A stretch of 64,000 bases of DNA from Pristionchus mayeri (lineage: Eukaryota > Nematoda > Chromadorea > Rhabditida > Neodiplogasteridae): positions 15,910,984 through 15,974,983 of the forward strand of contig BTRK01000005.1 in NCBI GenBank assembly GCA_036245805.1, written 5' to 3'. The position numbers and the translations under genes were made by a program. Of the stretch, positions 1-15,200 are shown piece after piece (positions within the stretch are counted from its first letter, which is position 1; each line of letters opens with the position of its first letter). The notes beneath the pieces were generated by a model. The model was given only the letters and a program-made list of their open reading frames with translations. It did not search any database and was not told the origin of the DNA.

Positions 1-246
1 TGCCCACAAGGAGAACGACCAGTCCGCTAAATTCGTCCTAATAAACTAAATGATCTACCTCGTAATGTATTTGAACAATGAGAAATCACCATCTTCGTTC
101 CATACATATTGTTGTTATTTTCTTTTCTGCTCTGCCATTGTATTTGTACCCATTCATTGCTTCCAAAAATAACATTTCCCGTTAAATTCTCGTTTTATCA
201 TTTCTACTTCTTCCAGTGGTCCACCTCCTCTTCTCCCTCCACTCAC
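1..246 (-). other. Intron at the left edge
   Basis: No coding exon of the rod is recognised on the minus strand here, and the plus-strand frames are low in complexity. It reads as the start of the intron that follows exon 86. Confidence 0.5.
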
Positions 247-3200
247 CCATTCATTCTTCCGATCTCCCCCTCGATCTGCTCGATTCTCTTCCTTCTCTGT
301 CCAATTTTCTTCTTCGCCTTCTCCATCGCTCTCTTCGCCTCTTCCAATCCCGCTCGCGCACTCTCGTACTGGGCGGGCGAGACGATGTCCGAATCACGAG
401 CTGCCGAGAGATCCACCAGAGCCTGAACAAGATCAATGACTGACGAAGAAGCATCACTCGATGGATATTACAATCACGAAACTGCAAAGTACCAGGAAGA
501 TTTTTACTCTCCGATCCCCTGACAGGGGGCATAAGTAAATTTCGCCAATGATACAGATGGTGTCGTACAAATAATACAGGAGATGTTCCAATCACGAAAC
601 TCTAGGTCATCACGACCAACTCTGTTAAAAATTTCCCACTGGGATCCCTGCAGGGTACTAACTGGGAAACTTTTATCAGAGAATCGGCTGCCCCCAGTCC
701 CACTATTCTCTCCGTCCTCCCCCTCCCCACATCTTCCAGCTTCTCCATCTGCTCTTCGATCGCCTTCTCCTGCTCGTCGCATTCCGCTCGGTTCTTCCCG
801 AGATCTTCCAAAGATCGTCCAATATCCTCAGGCGTGTCCGAGAGCTTCTCAAAATAGCAATTTTATTTTTATTCAAAAACAAAGGAAATATATTTAAGTA
901 AAAATATCGAATATCGAATGCTTCATGAGAGCAAAGAAATATTAATGGAAAGTGATAGTATTGAGGTATACTAAAAATAGAATACCTCCGCCAACTTGGC
1001 AGCATCCGATGCGACTTGTGCAGCGATCTCTATCCTCTCGTCTGCAGCCGCTGCAGCACCCTCCAACTGGTCATCGAGGGTACTGTAAGAATCAATTCTC
1101 ACATTCTCCCCCACTTCGAATAGTCAACGTCATCTACGGTCACAAAACGATTCAACTTACACGAGGGCTTCATCCACAGCCTCGAATGCTGCTCTCACAT
1201 TCTCGATCGATTCGTCCACTTTCTCAGCAAAATCGGGTGAAATCTGAATTGGAATTTAGTATCATCTCTCCTGGTAGTATTAAACATCTATAATTTTTCC
1301 TTATTCAAACAAGAACCCTGAAACCGCAAATCCGCCGGTGAAATGACCGCCGATTTCTCACCTCCTTGAGCTGCTCTGCGACTGCCGCAATCTCGCGCTC
1401 CGCCCTCTTCCAGTCCGCAGCTGCAGCGTGCTGGGCTGCAAAGGGGGCTGGTATGTATACCGTAATCATCTTCAGTACCTATCTACCGTATTCCTCCTAC
1501 GGTACTCCACACTCACTCGACTGCACTCTGGGCCTGTCCATTTTCCTTCCATTCTCCTCCACATCCTTCCCGTAGTGCTCTGCCTGGTCTGCCGCATCCT
1601 CGAGTAGTTGAGCGAGACGATCGTGCAGTTCCTTCTGCAGACCAACGAGATTATTGATTGATTCGTTGAGGGGCAAAGGTGGCGAATCGCCACTGGCGAT
1701 CGCAATTATTTTGCAACAATGCATTTGTGGAGAACAAATATAAATAAAATTCCACCAAATGATACGCCTATAACGAGAGATTTTTTAATCTCGCAGATTA
1801 TGCTCAAAACCATCTGGTTGAAATAACCCTTACAAACTCCTCCCTCTCACCTTCTTGCCCACTCCAGCGATCGCTGCTCTCGTCTTCTTCGCACGGGCCT
1901 TCGCGTCATCGCCCAACTGGAAGAGATAAACGATCAGGTACCGTATCAAATATAAATCAATCGATAATCACTGATCTACCTTCTCGCTCCTTCTCTTCAG
2001 TCTTCTCGCGTCGGCTCCCGGAGCGATGGCATCGATTCTGTCCGCAAGCTTGTCCAGAGCCTCGCTCTCAGCCTTTCGGCGATCAGCCGCAGCCTGAATC
2101 GGTCAATCGATAATCTACCGTAATCACAGGATAAATCATGTAGTAAAAAATCGATCTTTTGTACCTCCAACTCGGCCAATCTCTGCAGCGCCTCTGCGTT
2201 GTCCTTGTCTGCAGCGAGAATGGCGAGGAGACGGGCCATCTGAATGGGAACAATGCATCAATGTCTCGAATAGTGATATATCGGCTATCGTGACCCCCGA
2301 CAAGTACAGTATTCCCGAACACATTGTCCATGACCTACTACAGTATCCCCTCTTCTACAGTACCTCTTCCTCGTCGTCCTTCATCCTCTTCTCCAATCCA
2401 TCGTGCTGGTCTTCGTACTGCTTGAGGAGGTCGTCCAGCTAAATAAAAACATTGTTAGATGGAAAGATAAAGAATTGTCGGAAATCGATTACATCAACAG
2501 AATAGTGAAATTCAATATTTGCATACACAATGGCAATTAAATCAAGCCGCTCAAAAATAATATCATTCGTAGATTCATTGCAATACCCAACCACCATCTT
2601 CTCTCTGCTCCCCTCACCTGACTGAATGCGGCCTTCCTCTTCCTGGCTTCCTCCACGAGGGGACTCCACTCGATCGCCAGTCTCTCGCTCTTCTCCTTCA
2701 GTCCTCCCTCCTCTGGTCTCGCCTTCAGCAACTCTTCCGCGCGCACTCTGCATTGACAATCAATAAAATAAATTTAGTAATGATATTTAAAAAAAAATTA
2801 TTTCGAAATTATTATTTCACCCCATAAATTTAAATTCGGATATAGCTCGTCTACCATTTATCCAACGCACGGCTCGATCGAAATATCGCAAATGTTTCAC
2901 CCCCTCCTTCCCCCCCCCCTCCACTCACTTGGCGATGGCGACCTCTCCGTCCTTGGCGAGTAGTCTCTCGACGATGTCGTCCATCCGCTTGCTCTCCTCT
3001 GCTGCTCGTGCAGCATCGGCCGTCGGCTGTCCGCCCTCCACCAGGGAAGCACGGGTCGCACGGGCAAGGTCTGAGATAGGAGAGAGATTGGTTTGCGAAG
3101 AGACAGGCAACAATGATTGGAAGCAGGATGCCTCGCCCACAATATGATATTGGTGCAACACAAGCGTGACTAGTCTAGAGTCCAAGGGGCTAATTGACAT

Positions 3201-6200
3201 CAGAAAACCAAATAATAGTGTACGTTAATAGTTATTTTGAAAAATATTTGGCTAACCGATGAGTCCATCCAGCTGCTTGTCCAGTTCCTCTCCCTTTCCT
3301 CTCGCCGAGAGTGCCGCCGATTTCATTCCTTCCAGACGCTTCGAGATCTGCAATGGCGCCCTTCACCTGGTGAACGTAAGCTACACCAACTCCTCTTATT
3401 CTGAGAGATGAACATGCTTCCAATAATCGCTTGCCACAGAAGCAAATAAAATATCAAATATCGGAACAAATTAAAATTGATAATTTCCATCAACTGACTT
3501 CATCAGTTCTGTTCCTGACTGCTCCGACTGCCTCAGAGACATCCGACCACTCGACCGCCTCGTCCTCGTCTCCGATTGACAACTGAATTGAGATGAACGT
3601 TTAGGGACCAAAGATCAACTCCCATCCATCTCTACCTCCTTGAGTGACTGGTCCAGATCGAGCAGTGATCCATCGAGGTCGGCCGTACGATTGAGCAGTG
3701 AATCGAGGTTCTGAAAGGATAGATTTCGTACTCCCAAGTTCTCCATCATCGTCGCTTTCGTATACATACTACTTTCACATATGAAATAATTTTTTTTAAA
3801 ATAATACAAAGCAGAAAAAAAGATTTTGTACTCCCAATACGATCATTATCGTATCTTCAGTATAAATATTGATTTCTTTTACCAAATAGTGCATGAAAAT
3901 AGGGAAAATTTAAAGTTAGCCTACATCGATTCTCTTCTGCTCCTCGGTCGAGGGCATCTTGGCGACTCGCGCGCACTCCGCCTCCAACTCCGCCATCTCC
4001 TTCTTCAGCTCACGCAGAGAACCGTGGATCGAGCCAGACGCCTGAATTTTATTGTTGTTGTTGTTTGTTTAACTCCACAGACCAATCATAATACCATCGA
4101 AAACAATTAAGCTACTAGTTATGAACACAATGTGACTGCAAGTCACCACGTTCTCTACACGGTTAGAATAGGACAATTTCGAAACCTAAACTCCCCTATC
4201 TCCCACCGTACCTCGGCCACTGCATCGACTCTCGCCAGTCTCCTCTCCACATCGTCCTTCAGCTTCGCCCAGTCGCGGTTAAGGTCGTCAGTCTGAACAA
4301 TTTAATAATAATATTGCTTACAAAATTAATAATTACAATATAACACGCGTCTTCTGAGAGATTGCATGAAAACGGACCCCCTGCGGCACTAGGAGCCGAA
4401 AGTTTGAGCAATATCCACCAGATATTTATGTCAGGGTATATTGGGGATGAGAAATCTTTTGAAGTTGGCATTTTTACCCAGAACCGGCTTTTAGGGATTT
4501 TCCGGTTTTGCGTTCGGCTCTAGTGTATTTCAGCTCCCAGATGAGCTAGGATGATGGCATTGGGCTCAAAATGTGCGAAAAATTATTTTAAACAACTTTT
4601 ATGTTTTCGTCGAAAATGGAAAACCACATCTTCATATTGTAATTTTCCAGAAAATGTCAACGAAATCAGATAATAAATTCTACTGGCTCGGGAACCCCCC
4701 TGTTACCCAATTTTTCTTTTCAGATTATGAATCCTCGATGTCGATATAGTCTAGAAGAAATACTATTGCAACTCTGCGTTGTGGCTTTTTGAGTTCTGAT
4801 GCCGGAAAGTCCCTTACGTGAGCTATGTGGTGATATGAGTGACTATCTGAGAAAGCCGAGCAATACCACCTATATGCCGTACAGCGAAAAATAAAGTTCT
4901 AATTTTAAGATGCCCCTAGGGGTAACTTTTAGCGTAGAGTTCGAAAATCGACCTTAGGAAGCCGTATATCTTACCCCTCATTTCGTGTGTCGCGCTGAAC
5001 CTGGGTGGTCGGTTTTTGTATTTTTTGAACGGCTCATCCAAACTTCATAAATGTATAGTAATTCTGAAATATCTCGACGAGATAAGCATTTTTAATGTTG
5101 GAAGTGAAAAGCTAGCTCATCTGTGGAAAAAGTTAGGGTAATTTGAAAAATAAAAATTTCTGCCCTGAAAAAGTGTTTCAATGAGTGTCATTTTAACTAC
5201 CATTATTAGATTCCTCATGAAAAATTACCCTTGGAAACAACTTTCCGTGAAAAAATTCGTGTCTCAAAGGGGTCTCCTGAATCTCAGAATAGGAAAGGCA
5301 GTGATTTTTTTGCAAATATGTCTATTTTTAAGACGATCCACTGTGAACTCCAATTAAGTCTAGTCAGTTTATAACTACACTTTGATAGGGCAAACATATA
5401 ACGTACAAAAAACGGACATTATCTCAATTCGAAAAAATCGATTTTTATCATCTCGATTTTTCTCAACTTTATTTTTCGCTGTACGGCCTCTGGTCAGTTC
5501 TCTCAGATAGTCACTCATATATGTATTGCGAAATGAGTCATTATTCGACTCTATTTCTTGTGTTTTGATGAATTATCAACGTTTTGAGATGGAAGACAAC
5601 CATTCCTGCTGAAAATACCGGATTTAAAATCATTTCTGAAAAGTCGTTTTTTTCGACCCCGGAAAATTGAAATCTCAAACTTTGAAAATTGCTGATTTTC
5701 ACGACAAATTCAACTTCACTGATAACCTTAATTATTTCAAAGCCTATATCACCTATGGAACTGATCGGTTTGCTCATTTACAGGTTGTTGAAAATGGCAT
5801 GGGATGACTTGCTGAACCATATTTATCTTACGAAAGCATCGCTTGTTTCGATGCGAAATGATCTAATTTATGACAAATTCGATCAGTTTTATTAAAATAT
5901 TCCATCAAAGAAGAAAAAATAAAACTTCGAAAATTTTCGATATTCGTGGGTCGGAAAAATCGACTTTTCAGAAATGACTTTACATCCGGTCTTTACAGCA
6001 TGAATGATCGTCTTTCATCTCAAAACATTGATAATTAATCAAAACACAAGAAATAAAGTCGAATAATGACTCATTTCGCAATACATATATCACCACATAG
6101 CTCACGTAAGGGACTTTCCGGCATCAGAACTCAAAAAGCCACAACGCAGAGTTGCAATAGTTTTTTTTTCTAGACTATATCGACATCGAGGATTCATAAT

Positions 6201-9200
6201 CTGAAATGAAAAATTGGGTAACAGGGGGGTTCCCGAGCCAGTAGAATTTATTATCTGATTTCGTTGACATTTTCTCGAAAATTACAATATGAAGATGTGG
6301 TTTTCCATTTTCGACGAAAACATAAAAGTTGTTTAAAATAATTTCCCGCGCATTTTGAGCCCAATGCCATCATGTTAGCTCATCTGGGAGCTGAAATACA
6401 CTAGAGCCGGAAGCAAAACCGGAAAATCCCTAAAAGCCGGTTCTGAGTAAAACTGCGAACATCAAAAGTTTTCTCATCCCCAATATACCTTGACATAAAT
6501 ATCTCGTGGATATTCCTCAAACTTTCGGCTCCTAGTGCCTAGTGGTCATGCAATCTCTCAGAAGACTCGTGATAAAATAAATAAATAAATAACAACCACA
6601 GCTAACCTTCTGCACAACCCTCTGGTAGTTGGCACTCTCGGGCGCCTCCTTCACCAGTCCACTCGCCATCTCATTCACCTTCGACCATGTCGGAGCCTCG
6701 TCGGCGATCGTGTCTCTGCATGAGATACCGTATCCTACCATATCCTTTCGTACCCCCCACCGTACCTTATCAATTCGAGCTGTCTCTTCTGTGCTTTGAC
6801 AGCGGCGGGGTCGGCAGAGGGGGCGCCGATGGCGTCCAAATGACGTCGCTGTCCTCCGATCCACTTGGCGAGACCGGCAGAACGATCGTGCAGCTGCTCC
6901 GCGAGGCGCACGCGAGATCTGAGGAGGAAAGAGGAGATTGGAAGGGGATATGAAGAGTTCGCAGGAGGTTAAATGGATTAGCTGGGCTCACTTATAATGG
7001 ACAGTGATAGCAGGGTGATTCATAGGATGGCTAATCTAATGAAATCAAAGGATGGATGATGGAATAGAGGGGATGAAAGCTGTTGGGGAACACTGAGCAA
7101 TTACGAGCGGAATGTGAGATGTGATGGACGCATTGGTGTTTCAAGGTGGAGGATAATATCTGATAAATTATGGTGTGTTGTAATCCGGCCAGGACAAATA
7201 TAAAACCAATCATTATACATAGGGAGTGAAGTCCTTGCCTAAAAAACAATGAAAAGGATGTACACCAATTACCTAGCCTGGTCCACCTCCTCCCCCATCT
7301 TTGCCCATTCATCCTCCAGTCCGCGCACTCGCTCGCCCACGCGATCCGCGCCCGCCGCGTCAGGGGCGTTGGCGCGTCGCAGATCTGCGCCCGCTCGCGC
7401 AACTTCCTCCAGCAGACGACGCTCACCGCGCATCTCCTGCAGAGGGATTATCGATTGATCGAGTGATCTACTGATAACGTCATCTCTAATCAATCCAGTT
7501 TTACTCTCCTCTTTCCCCCACCTTCTCTAGTCTCTCAATCTTCCGTCCGATCGAGGACGCGTCTTCCGCCGACTCGGGGATGCCACACTCGGATTGCTGA
7601 ATTTGAATAATTGTACTCAGGACTGCAACACCTATTGAAAGTGCCTCTCCTCCTGATCAGTTAGCACTATATCTAACCCGAAATCGGCAAGGGTGCATCT
7701 CGTACTTTGCAAGGCATAGAACCATGTTCCACAGACAACATGTTTACTTTATCCTTTCTAGAGTTCAATCCGCTCACAATCTTCTCGGTGTGTCTTCCCA
7801 TCCATCTCTGCAGGTCGTCCGCCCCTCGGTCGAATGCAGCCAATGCCGACTCGTTCTCCACGATGCGACCACCGCGCGCGCCCACTGCACCCTCCAGCGA
7901 CTGCAAAGATGGGGTAGTTTATGAACATGTATTGAAATTGTAGCTTACAAGATGACTTGCTATTGACCATTGAACCTTGCCGATTCTCAAGAAGCTGGGA
8001 TGAAACAAGAAATGAGAAGGAATTTTTTTTTTTTTACAGCTACCCGCCATCATTTCATTGGATCAGTGTCACCAACAAATGGTCACATAGCAACTTCGAA
8101 ATACTATTGTGCGGGTTCCTTCCCATAAACATGTTCACCGCGACCCGGGTAGCATATTAGCTGATTCCGTACTCCCCGCTCCCACTAACCTGCAGTTTTC
8201 CACTCGTCTCGAGTGCTGCTCTCTTCGCTCCCGAGGCTGCCGAATTGCCGCGTAGCGAGGACGTACCTCCTATAAATATATATTTTTTTAAAGTGCAATA
8301 AAGAAATTGGCATTCCGCCGACACTGAATACTCACTACTAATGTGCTGTATTCATTCTACTGAATAATCTTGCTACGCAAACCTACTATCGTTATCACTC
8401 ATGGACCCGCCCACTCACCAGTGCCATCCCACAGCTTCTCCGCGCATTCCTCCATCTTCTCGACGAGCGGAGCGATCGCGGCCAACTCGCGCTGCCACTC
8501 AGCAACCTCAACAAGAACAATTATCAAGTAAACAATTATGCAATGGGTGTACTGTGAGAATAGAATGCGTAGCAAAGTGGTGTACATGATAAACTTCTTA
8601 AAGTACTACAATATTCGCGGAACGGGAAAATATTTAGCCGTGAATATTTTCCCGTTCCGCGAATATTGTAGTACTTTAAGAAGCTTATCATGTACACCAC
8701 TTTGCTACGAGTAGTATTATTAGATTTCAGCTATCTCAAAATGAGGATTTTGAAATGCTTTTTTTTCGACATAGATACCAACTGCCTGAATTTCGGCAAT
8801 TGACATGTTTTCTAATTTCTAAAACATTAATTAACTTACTAGATACCAACTGCCTGAATTTGGGCAATTGACATATTTTTTCTAAGTCATCAATTAAGGC
8901 AATTAACATACTAGATGCTAACTGCCTCAAAATGCGGCAATTAACATACTAGATACTAATTTCCATATTTATGGCAAATAATATGACTAGATACTAACTG
9001 CCACATTTGCGAAAGATCAAAGATCAACATACCGTAATCCTACCGTAATCCTTGCTACAGTATACCGGGACCAAAACAACAGCACGCGCGACAAACAAAA
9101 ACAATAATGATGAAACTTCCAGTTTTCCTTTCTATAACACGTTATATTTTGCAATACATATTTCATGTGAATTTTCGCAACCCTCATTGCATTCCCATAT

Positions 9201-12200
9201 GAATCATAATATTTCGCAATCGTAGTAATCATGCTAGGAAGCTGAGTTCTATTCAGCTGTTCTAAATACTCTCTCCCGTTTACCTACTATTTCGTACTGA
9301 CCTTGAGCAAACAAAGACTGGACAATGTTAATTATAGAACAATTACAATGATGAGAAACACGTGTAAATAGGTTGTTGAGTTCCGTCTTGTTCTTTACGT
9401 AATACGACATGAGGTCATCCAAAATCAACAACGTGTGATCTTTTCCTTCCAACATCTGCATATCGGGCGGACCTTCGTGAAGCTGAATCTTTTCATGCTT
9501 GGGAAAGTCGTTAGTATTTATGCCATAACACCAAATAATTTTATCGATTGGTTTATCAAACATTTTCGCTTCATTTTCCAAAATTTTACGCAATAAGGTT
9601 GTCTTTCCAGTTTGGGTCGCGCCAGAACAGTAAAGCAGGCATGGGGTCTTTATAACAAACTTGTCGAATTGCATAGCTTACAATGACTATATTCAGTCAT
9701 ACTAAACGGTCTTCACTATTTATTCTATTCCAACTAGCAATAGTTTTGATCTGCATAGTAGCAGCTTTAGTAAATATTACGTTATTTCCCGACAGCGAAA
9801 GACGTCCTTTTTGGCTTGGACTTTTGTCTAGTTGTCTAGCCCTAATTATTCCATTTCCTATCGGACATGGCGGAATTTTTCATAACAATTCCTTCCAACA
9901 TTCCGGACCATCCCGAGAACTCCAGCTCGTCATTTCTGGTACGACTTCCGGAGCCGATAAAACTAAAAACTGAAAAATGGAAGTGTGGTTTGGCCGAACT
10001 AATTTACACGAATAGTTTTGAAAACATTTCAGAAGCACTCGTTTTTACGGCTATTGACAAAAAAGGTTCTAGGTCTGACTTTAAACTTCCACGCGGTAAT
10101 TATCGTGATGCATTCGACCTACTCGATTCCCTCTGGTCAGCAACTCCTAGACGACGTAAACGTCAAGCCGAAGAAATGACAGATGAACAAAAGGAAGAGC
10201 TGAAAAAAAGAATAGCACAAGGAGAAGGAAGACCGGCAACCCAGGCCGAGATTGATGCTGCTTTGGCCAGAAGAGCGGCCAGGAATCGGAAACAAAACGA
10301 AGCTACAACTACGGGTAGCGAAAGCACTCAAGCCCCAACTCAACCTACTACTGAAATTCCAACTCAAACTCAAGCACCAACTGTTATTCCTACTGAACCT
10401 CCCGCTGAAACTCCTACTCAGGCTCCAACTCAAGCACCAACTGGTGTTCCTGCTCAGCTTCCTACTGAAAGTTCAATTCCTACTCCAACCCCAGCTGAAC
10501 GTAGTGAAAGCCAAGGACCTGTACCTCCACCAGCAGCTCCTGAGCCCCGACCTCCAAAACAGCCAACCTTCCCAGCGTTTATTACATTAGATCCGGTTCA
10601 ATTTTCCAAACAGGAAACTTTGGTCAAGAATGCTTCCGCTGAACTGGTAAATCAGGCAAAGAGCATTCAATCTGAAATTACCAAAATTTCCAAAAACAAT
10701 ATCAATGCCGTCATCGAAGAAAGCAAAAAGCTTCAAACACTGCTAAGCAAAGACATTCAGACAACGAACGAAGTATCAAAGATCACCTCAGAGGATAACA
10801 AGGCTACGCAGGAACTACTCAGACAATCAATTGATATTCAAAAGGGAAATGCTGCAGATTCCAAAAGGATAGCGAATCAGGCAAGTGTTCGCAGCTATTC
10901 GCTTGGTCGCGCTCAAGATCGACTCAAGAAACATGGTTTCTCGTTTGACTTTGATCCCCTTTTGAATCGCATAATCATATCTGTAAACAAGAGTATGCTG
11001 GATAGTTTGGAATTATCGCCTGATTTCGCCTATCTATGTGGGTTTGCAACAATATCAAACAACGAAAGGTTTATCGTAGACGAATCCAAGGCAGTCGCTA
11101 CTCTATTGATTTCAATAACAACATTTCATCAATTTTCGTATATGCCGACTGCGTTCAGCCTTCTATTGTCGGAAACGTCAAGTCGCAGCTTTTACGAATT
11201 ATTCCAACCTCAACGGACCATACGAACGTTTCTTCCATTTTAAATCCTATTCAGCATCTGGCGATCAATAAGGAAATTATCGATACCATCAGGATCGACA
11301 TATGCGACGCCTTTAGAAAACCTATAAAATTCCAGTATGGAACGACCATTTGTACTTTACATTTTATCAAAATCAAACCATGAAAGATTGTTCAGAATTT
11401 TTCGATTATAATAAAGTTGACTTTGTTAATATTTTACAGTATGGCGCTGGCCAAATGTTTATCGGATTTCGCAATCAAAGAGGTCGAGGCTTTGCAGGAG
11501 TCGTAAAACGACTTCGCGTAGCAATCCCGTCTTTTCTTGAATCGCCAGTCGGAAAGCAAGTAACGCAGGCTGCATCAAGCATCGCGTCTGACGTCGTAAA
11601 CGGGTCGGCCCCAAAAGATGCATTTAAACGAGCCGGAAGACGGACTATCCGCAATCTAACTGGTCTTGGAAGTCGTAAAAGACCCTCCAGTTCTGCTTTC
11701 CTTCCTAACGAAAACCGATCGTATTTCCTACCTGCCCCGTAATAATGCAGAAAATTATTAACCCCAAATCCAAGAAATTAACTGTCCCTGAACTTGACCT
11801 GTTTAGTATTCCCGATACTTCAGTGGGAGTGGTCAATAGCCGTTATGTAGAAAGTCCTCTTACAAATTCGTTTTCAACGGGACATCAGGGACCGCTGGAA
11901 TGGCGCTATAATTTGCAAAAGAGTTTTCTCAACCTTCAACGTAGTTATGTTCAGTTTACCATCAGAGAGAAGAATGGCAAAAAGCTTGAAGTTAAGGAGG
12001 GTGAAAAACTTCCCATCGCATTTTGTCAAATGATCGGCAAGACCCTCTTCAAGCAGTTCCAAGTTTATATCAACGGTGTACTCGTGGAGGACTCCTCGCC
12101 ACTTTACGCATGGAGAAGCATAATTGAGACAGAGCTCAACTTTGACAGGGATACCAAGAATACAACACTTTCACTCGGTGGCTATGCATCGGAACATAAA

Positions 12201-15200
12201 CCAAACAATGATCCAGCTTCGGCAGGGCATGTCAGAAGAACTGGTTGGGTAGAAAAGGGAAAAGACGCTCAATTTGCAGCTACTCTTAATTTGAACCTTT
12301 TCAATCAGCCCCGGCTTCTTCTAAACTATGTCGATTTTAAGCTAATTGCATATTTGAATGATCCTAAGTTTGTAATCGATTCACTCGAGATTGACAAGGA
12401 TCTCAAAGCGCCAAATGACACGATCTACACGTACGAGCTTACGGACATTAAGCTTCTTCTTCACGAGTACGAACTTCATGATTCTGCAGCGCTGGCAGTC
12501 GAACAGCTTCTCAAACAGGAAAAGATGATCACCTACCCGCTTACAAATGTTGAAATGCGTAGTTTCTTTGTAGCTCCTGGTCGTTTTGATGCACCAGAAT
12601 GTCGCCTGCTTACTTCAGCGCTTCCAAAGCGAGTAATAATGTGCATGGTCGACGCGCTATGTTACATCGGATCCCATTCCAAGATGCCCTTCAACTTTAG
12701 ACATTTTGATGTAAAGGAGGCGTACCTCGAATGTGGTGGACGAACCATTCCTTCCAGACCACTTAACCTCGACTTTGAAAAAGATATGTACATGCCGGCC
12801 TATCTCAATATGTTGGAAGGAACAGGCTTGGCACGTTCCTTGGACAATAATGGAATTACGAGAGAAATGTTCAAGGATGGGTTCACATTCTTTGTCTTTG
12901 AAATTTCGCCAAACCTTGACTCGGAAACATTTGACCTAATTAATCTTGGTACCACTAGTTTCAATGTAAAGTTCAACAAAGCGGTACCTGATCCGGGTTT
13001 GTATTGTATTCTTCATTGTCAGTATGACTCTGTTTTTACCATTGATGATAACCGTGTTCCTCATGTTGATGCACTTATGTAAATATACTTTATCGGATAA
13101 ACAGGTTAAAAGGACAAACGGGTTACTAGGAAGTGAAAGCTTCCTCCGGGAATAAAGATTCCCAAGGGGCCTTCGGCAATAGGGCTAGGAACTAGGAACA
13201 TTAGGGAAAAGGGACGCTAGGCAGCAGGCACGAGCTCTTGTTCGTAGACAATACCAGTGATTTCTTCTCCAGATTGATCAACAACTCTGTAGGTAGGCGG
13301 CGAACCGGCTAGCGCTCGAACAATTTGAAATACTTCTTCTGTCCAGCCCGACTCATAGCCACGACGGAAAGCCTTGTTTTGGTGACTCATTCGAACCAGT
13401 TGGCCTACATTGTATCTAGGCTTCTTGGCAGGGGCCCTAGTTGTAGTCGGCGCATCAGCAGGAATTTTTGCTCCAGAAAATACTTGTTGCGGTGCGCATT
13501 TGATCATTCGATGATATGAATTGTTTATTGCCTTTGTAAGTTTGTCGCAAACATCGATCCATTTTTTGGTACGATTCGCCGTAAGATATTTGAATAGTCT
13601 AGTTTCCCAGGTTCGATTAAATCGTTCTACAACTGCGCATTTAATATCCGAGTTCGGATGAATTAATTTAATAAACCGTGAATTAAGATAGTCCTTCACA
13701 CTAGATCCAACAAACTCTTTGCCCCTATCAGTGATCAAAAAGGTGGGATACATGTCTAGCCTTTCAAACGTCTTTTCCAAGGCAGATGCAACCTCTTGTC
13801 CAGTTTTTCGATGTAGGGGAATAACAAAAGTAAATCTACTATAGCAATCATGGAAAGTGCATAACGATGCCCTTTATTTTGACGGGCAAATGCACTAATA
13901 TCGATTAGATCTGCTTGAACATGAGAAAATACAAAATCCCCTGTTGTTTTACGACGAGGAAATTTGTACCTAACTTGTTTATGTCTCGAGTAAACTGGCG
14001 GAGATTCAAGAAAGCGGGTAATTGTTTTGTTTGATCGTTTGCTAGCTTTTTGTAGCGGTCCATGGGAAGAAAATGCGGTAGGTTGATCAAGGTTATAGAA
14101 TAACTTTTTCAACAAGAACAATACAATGAAAATTACTTAAGGCCAAGCCCTTATGTAAAGTCGTTTGCCGGACCCTCCTTGAACACGTTATAGACGTGAA
14201 GACTTTGTCGGTCTTGCCCAACTAGGAAGAAGACGTTCGTCATTTTGTTGCCTTTTTTTACTTGCCAGACCAGTCACGACTGATATTTGCGCAGGCTGTT
14301 TAGTTGATTTTGGAAATTTTTCAATTGTCTTTGATTTCAATTGGGGAATGGGCGTTGCGGCTTTTTTAGGAGGTCTAAACGTTGGAAGGGGAACAAACTT
14401 TGTTTGATCTGGCGAGATTTCGCTAGTATGGGCTTCAAGGGTCGGTTCAACATTGCGTTTGATCACATCTTGATCAAATAAATCAGTACGTTTTGGCTCA
14501 GAGTAAAAGTCAATTAACGGTAAAGAAACGTCAGGAGAAATGGTGGTAGTTGTTGGATCAGACCGATCATCTTTCAAGTCATTCTCCTTTCTATAGTTGA
14601 TTAGACGAGCTAGTCTGTCTTGATACAGCTTCATTTTTGTATGCGGGTCAATATCATTTCGAAGAATTATACCGTCCAATTTTCTTTCCATCTCAATTGC
14701 ATTTGCTTCTTTCTGTGTAACGGAGATAAAAGGCTGAACTCGTGAAGTATGATTCATCATTTGGTAGAAAGAACAACTTGAACAATAATGCGAATGAAGT
14801 AATGGGAAAAAGTTAGAAGTAAGTCTCGGGCCTTTTCAGCGTCTCGACACTTGCCAATATAACGAATGATTGGAAGGAAAGTTACAATAGCGTTTCTTTC
14901 AGATCGATTAAATGCGATTTTATGAATATTGAAAAAGATTTCAACAAGACAACCAATTTCGGAATGAGTTGCTTGTTTAATAGCCAATCGAGTATGGCGA
15001 AGAAGTTTATGAAGAAAGTCAGAATTTCGGGAAATTCGACTGTTCATGGCGAATCTTGACTGAAATAGTTCCGTCGGCTGGGCTTTTGTAGATTCCAAGG
15101 TTGCATACCAGTTCATCCTTGATGGCCGTCGCTAGGTTCGGCATGGCTTCTGGCTTCCTGACTGAACTGGCGATATGCATGCTTAGTTGTCCCCTCGCAT

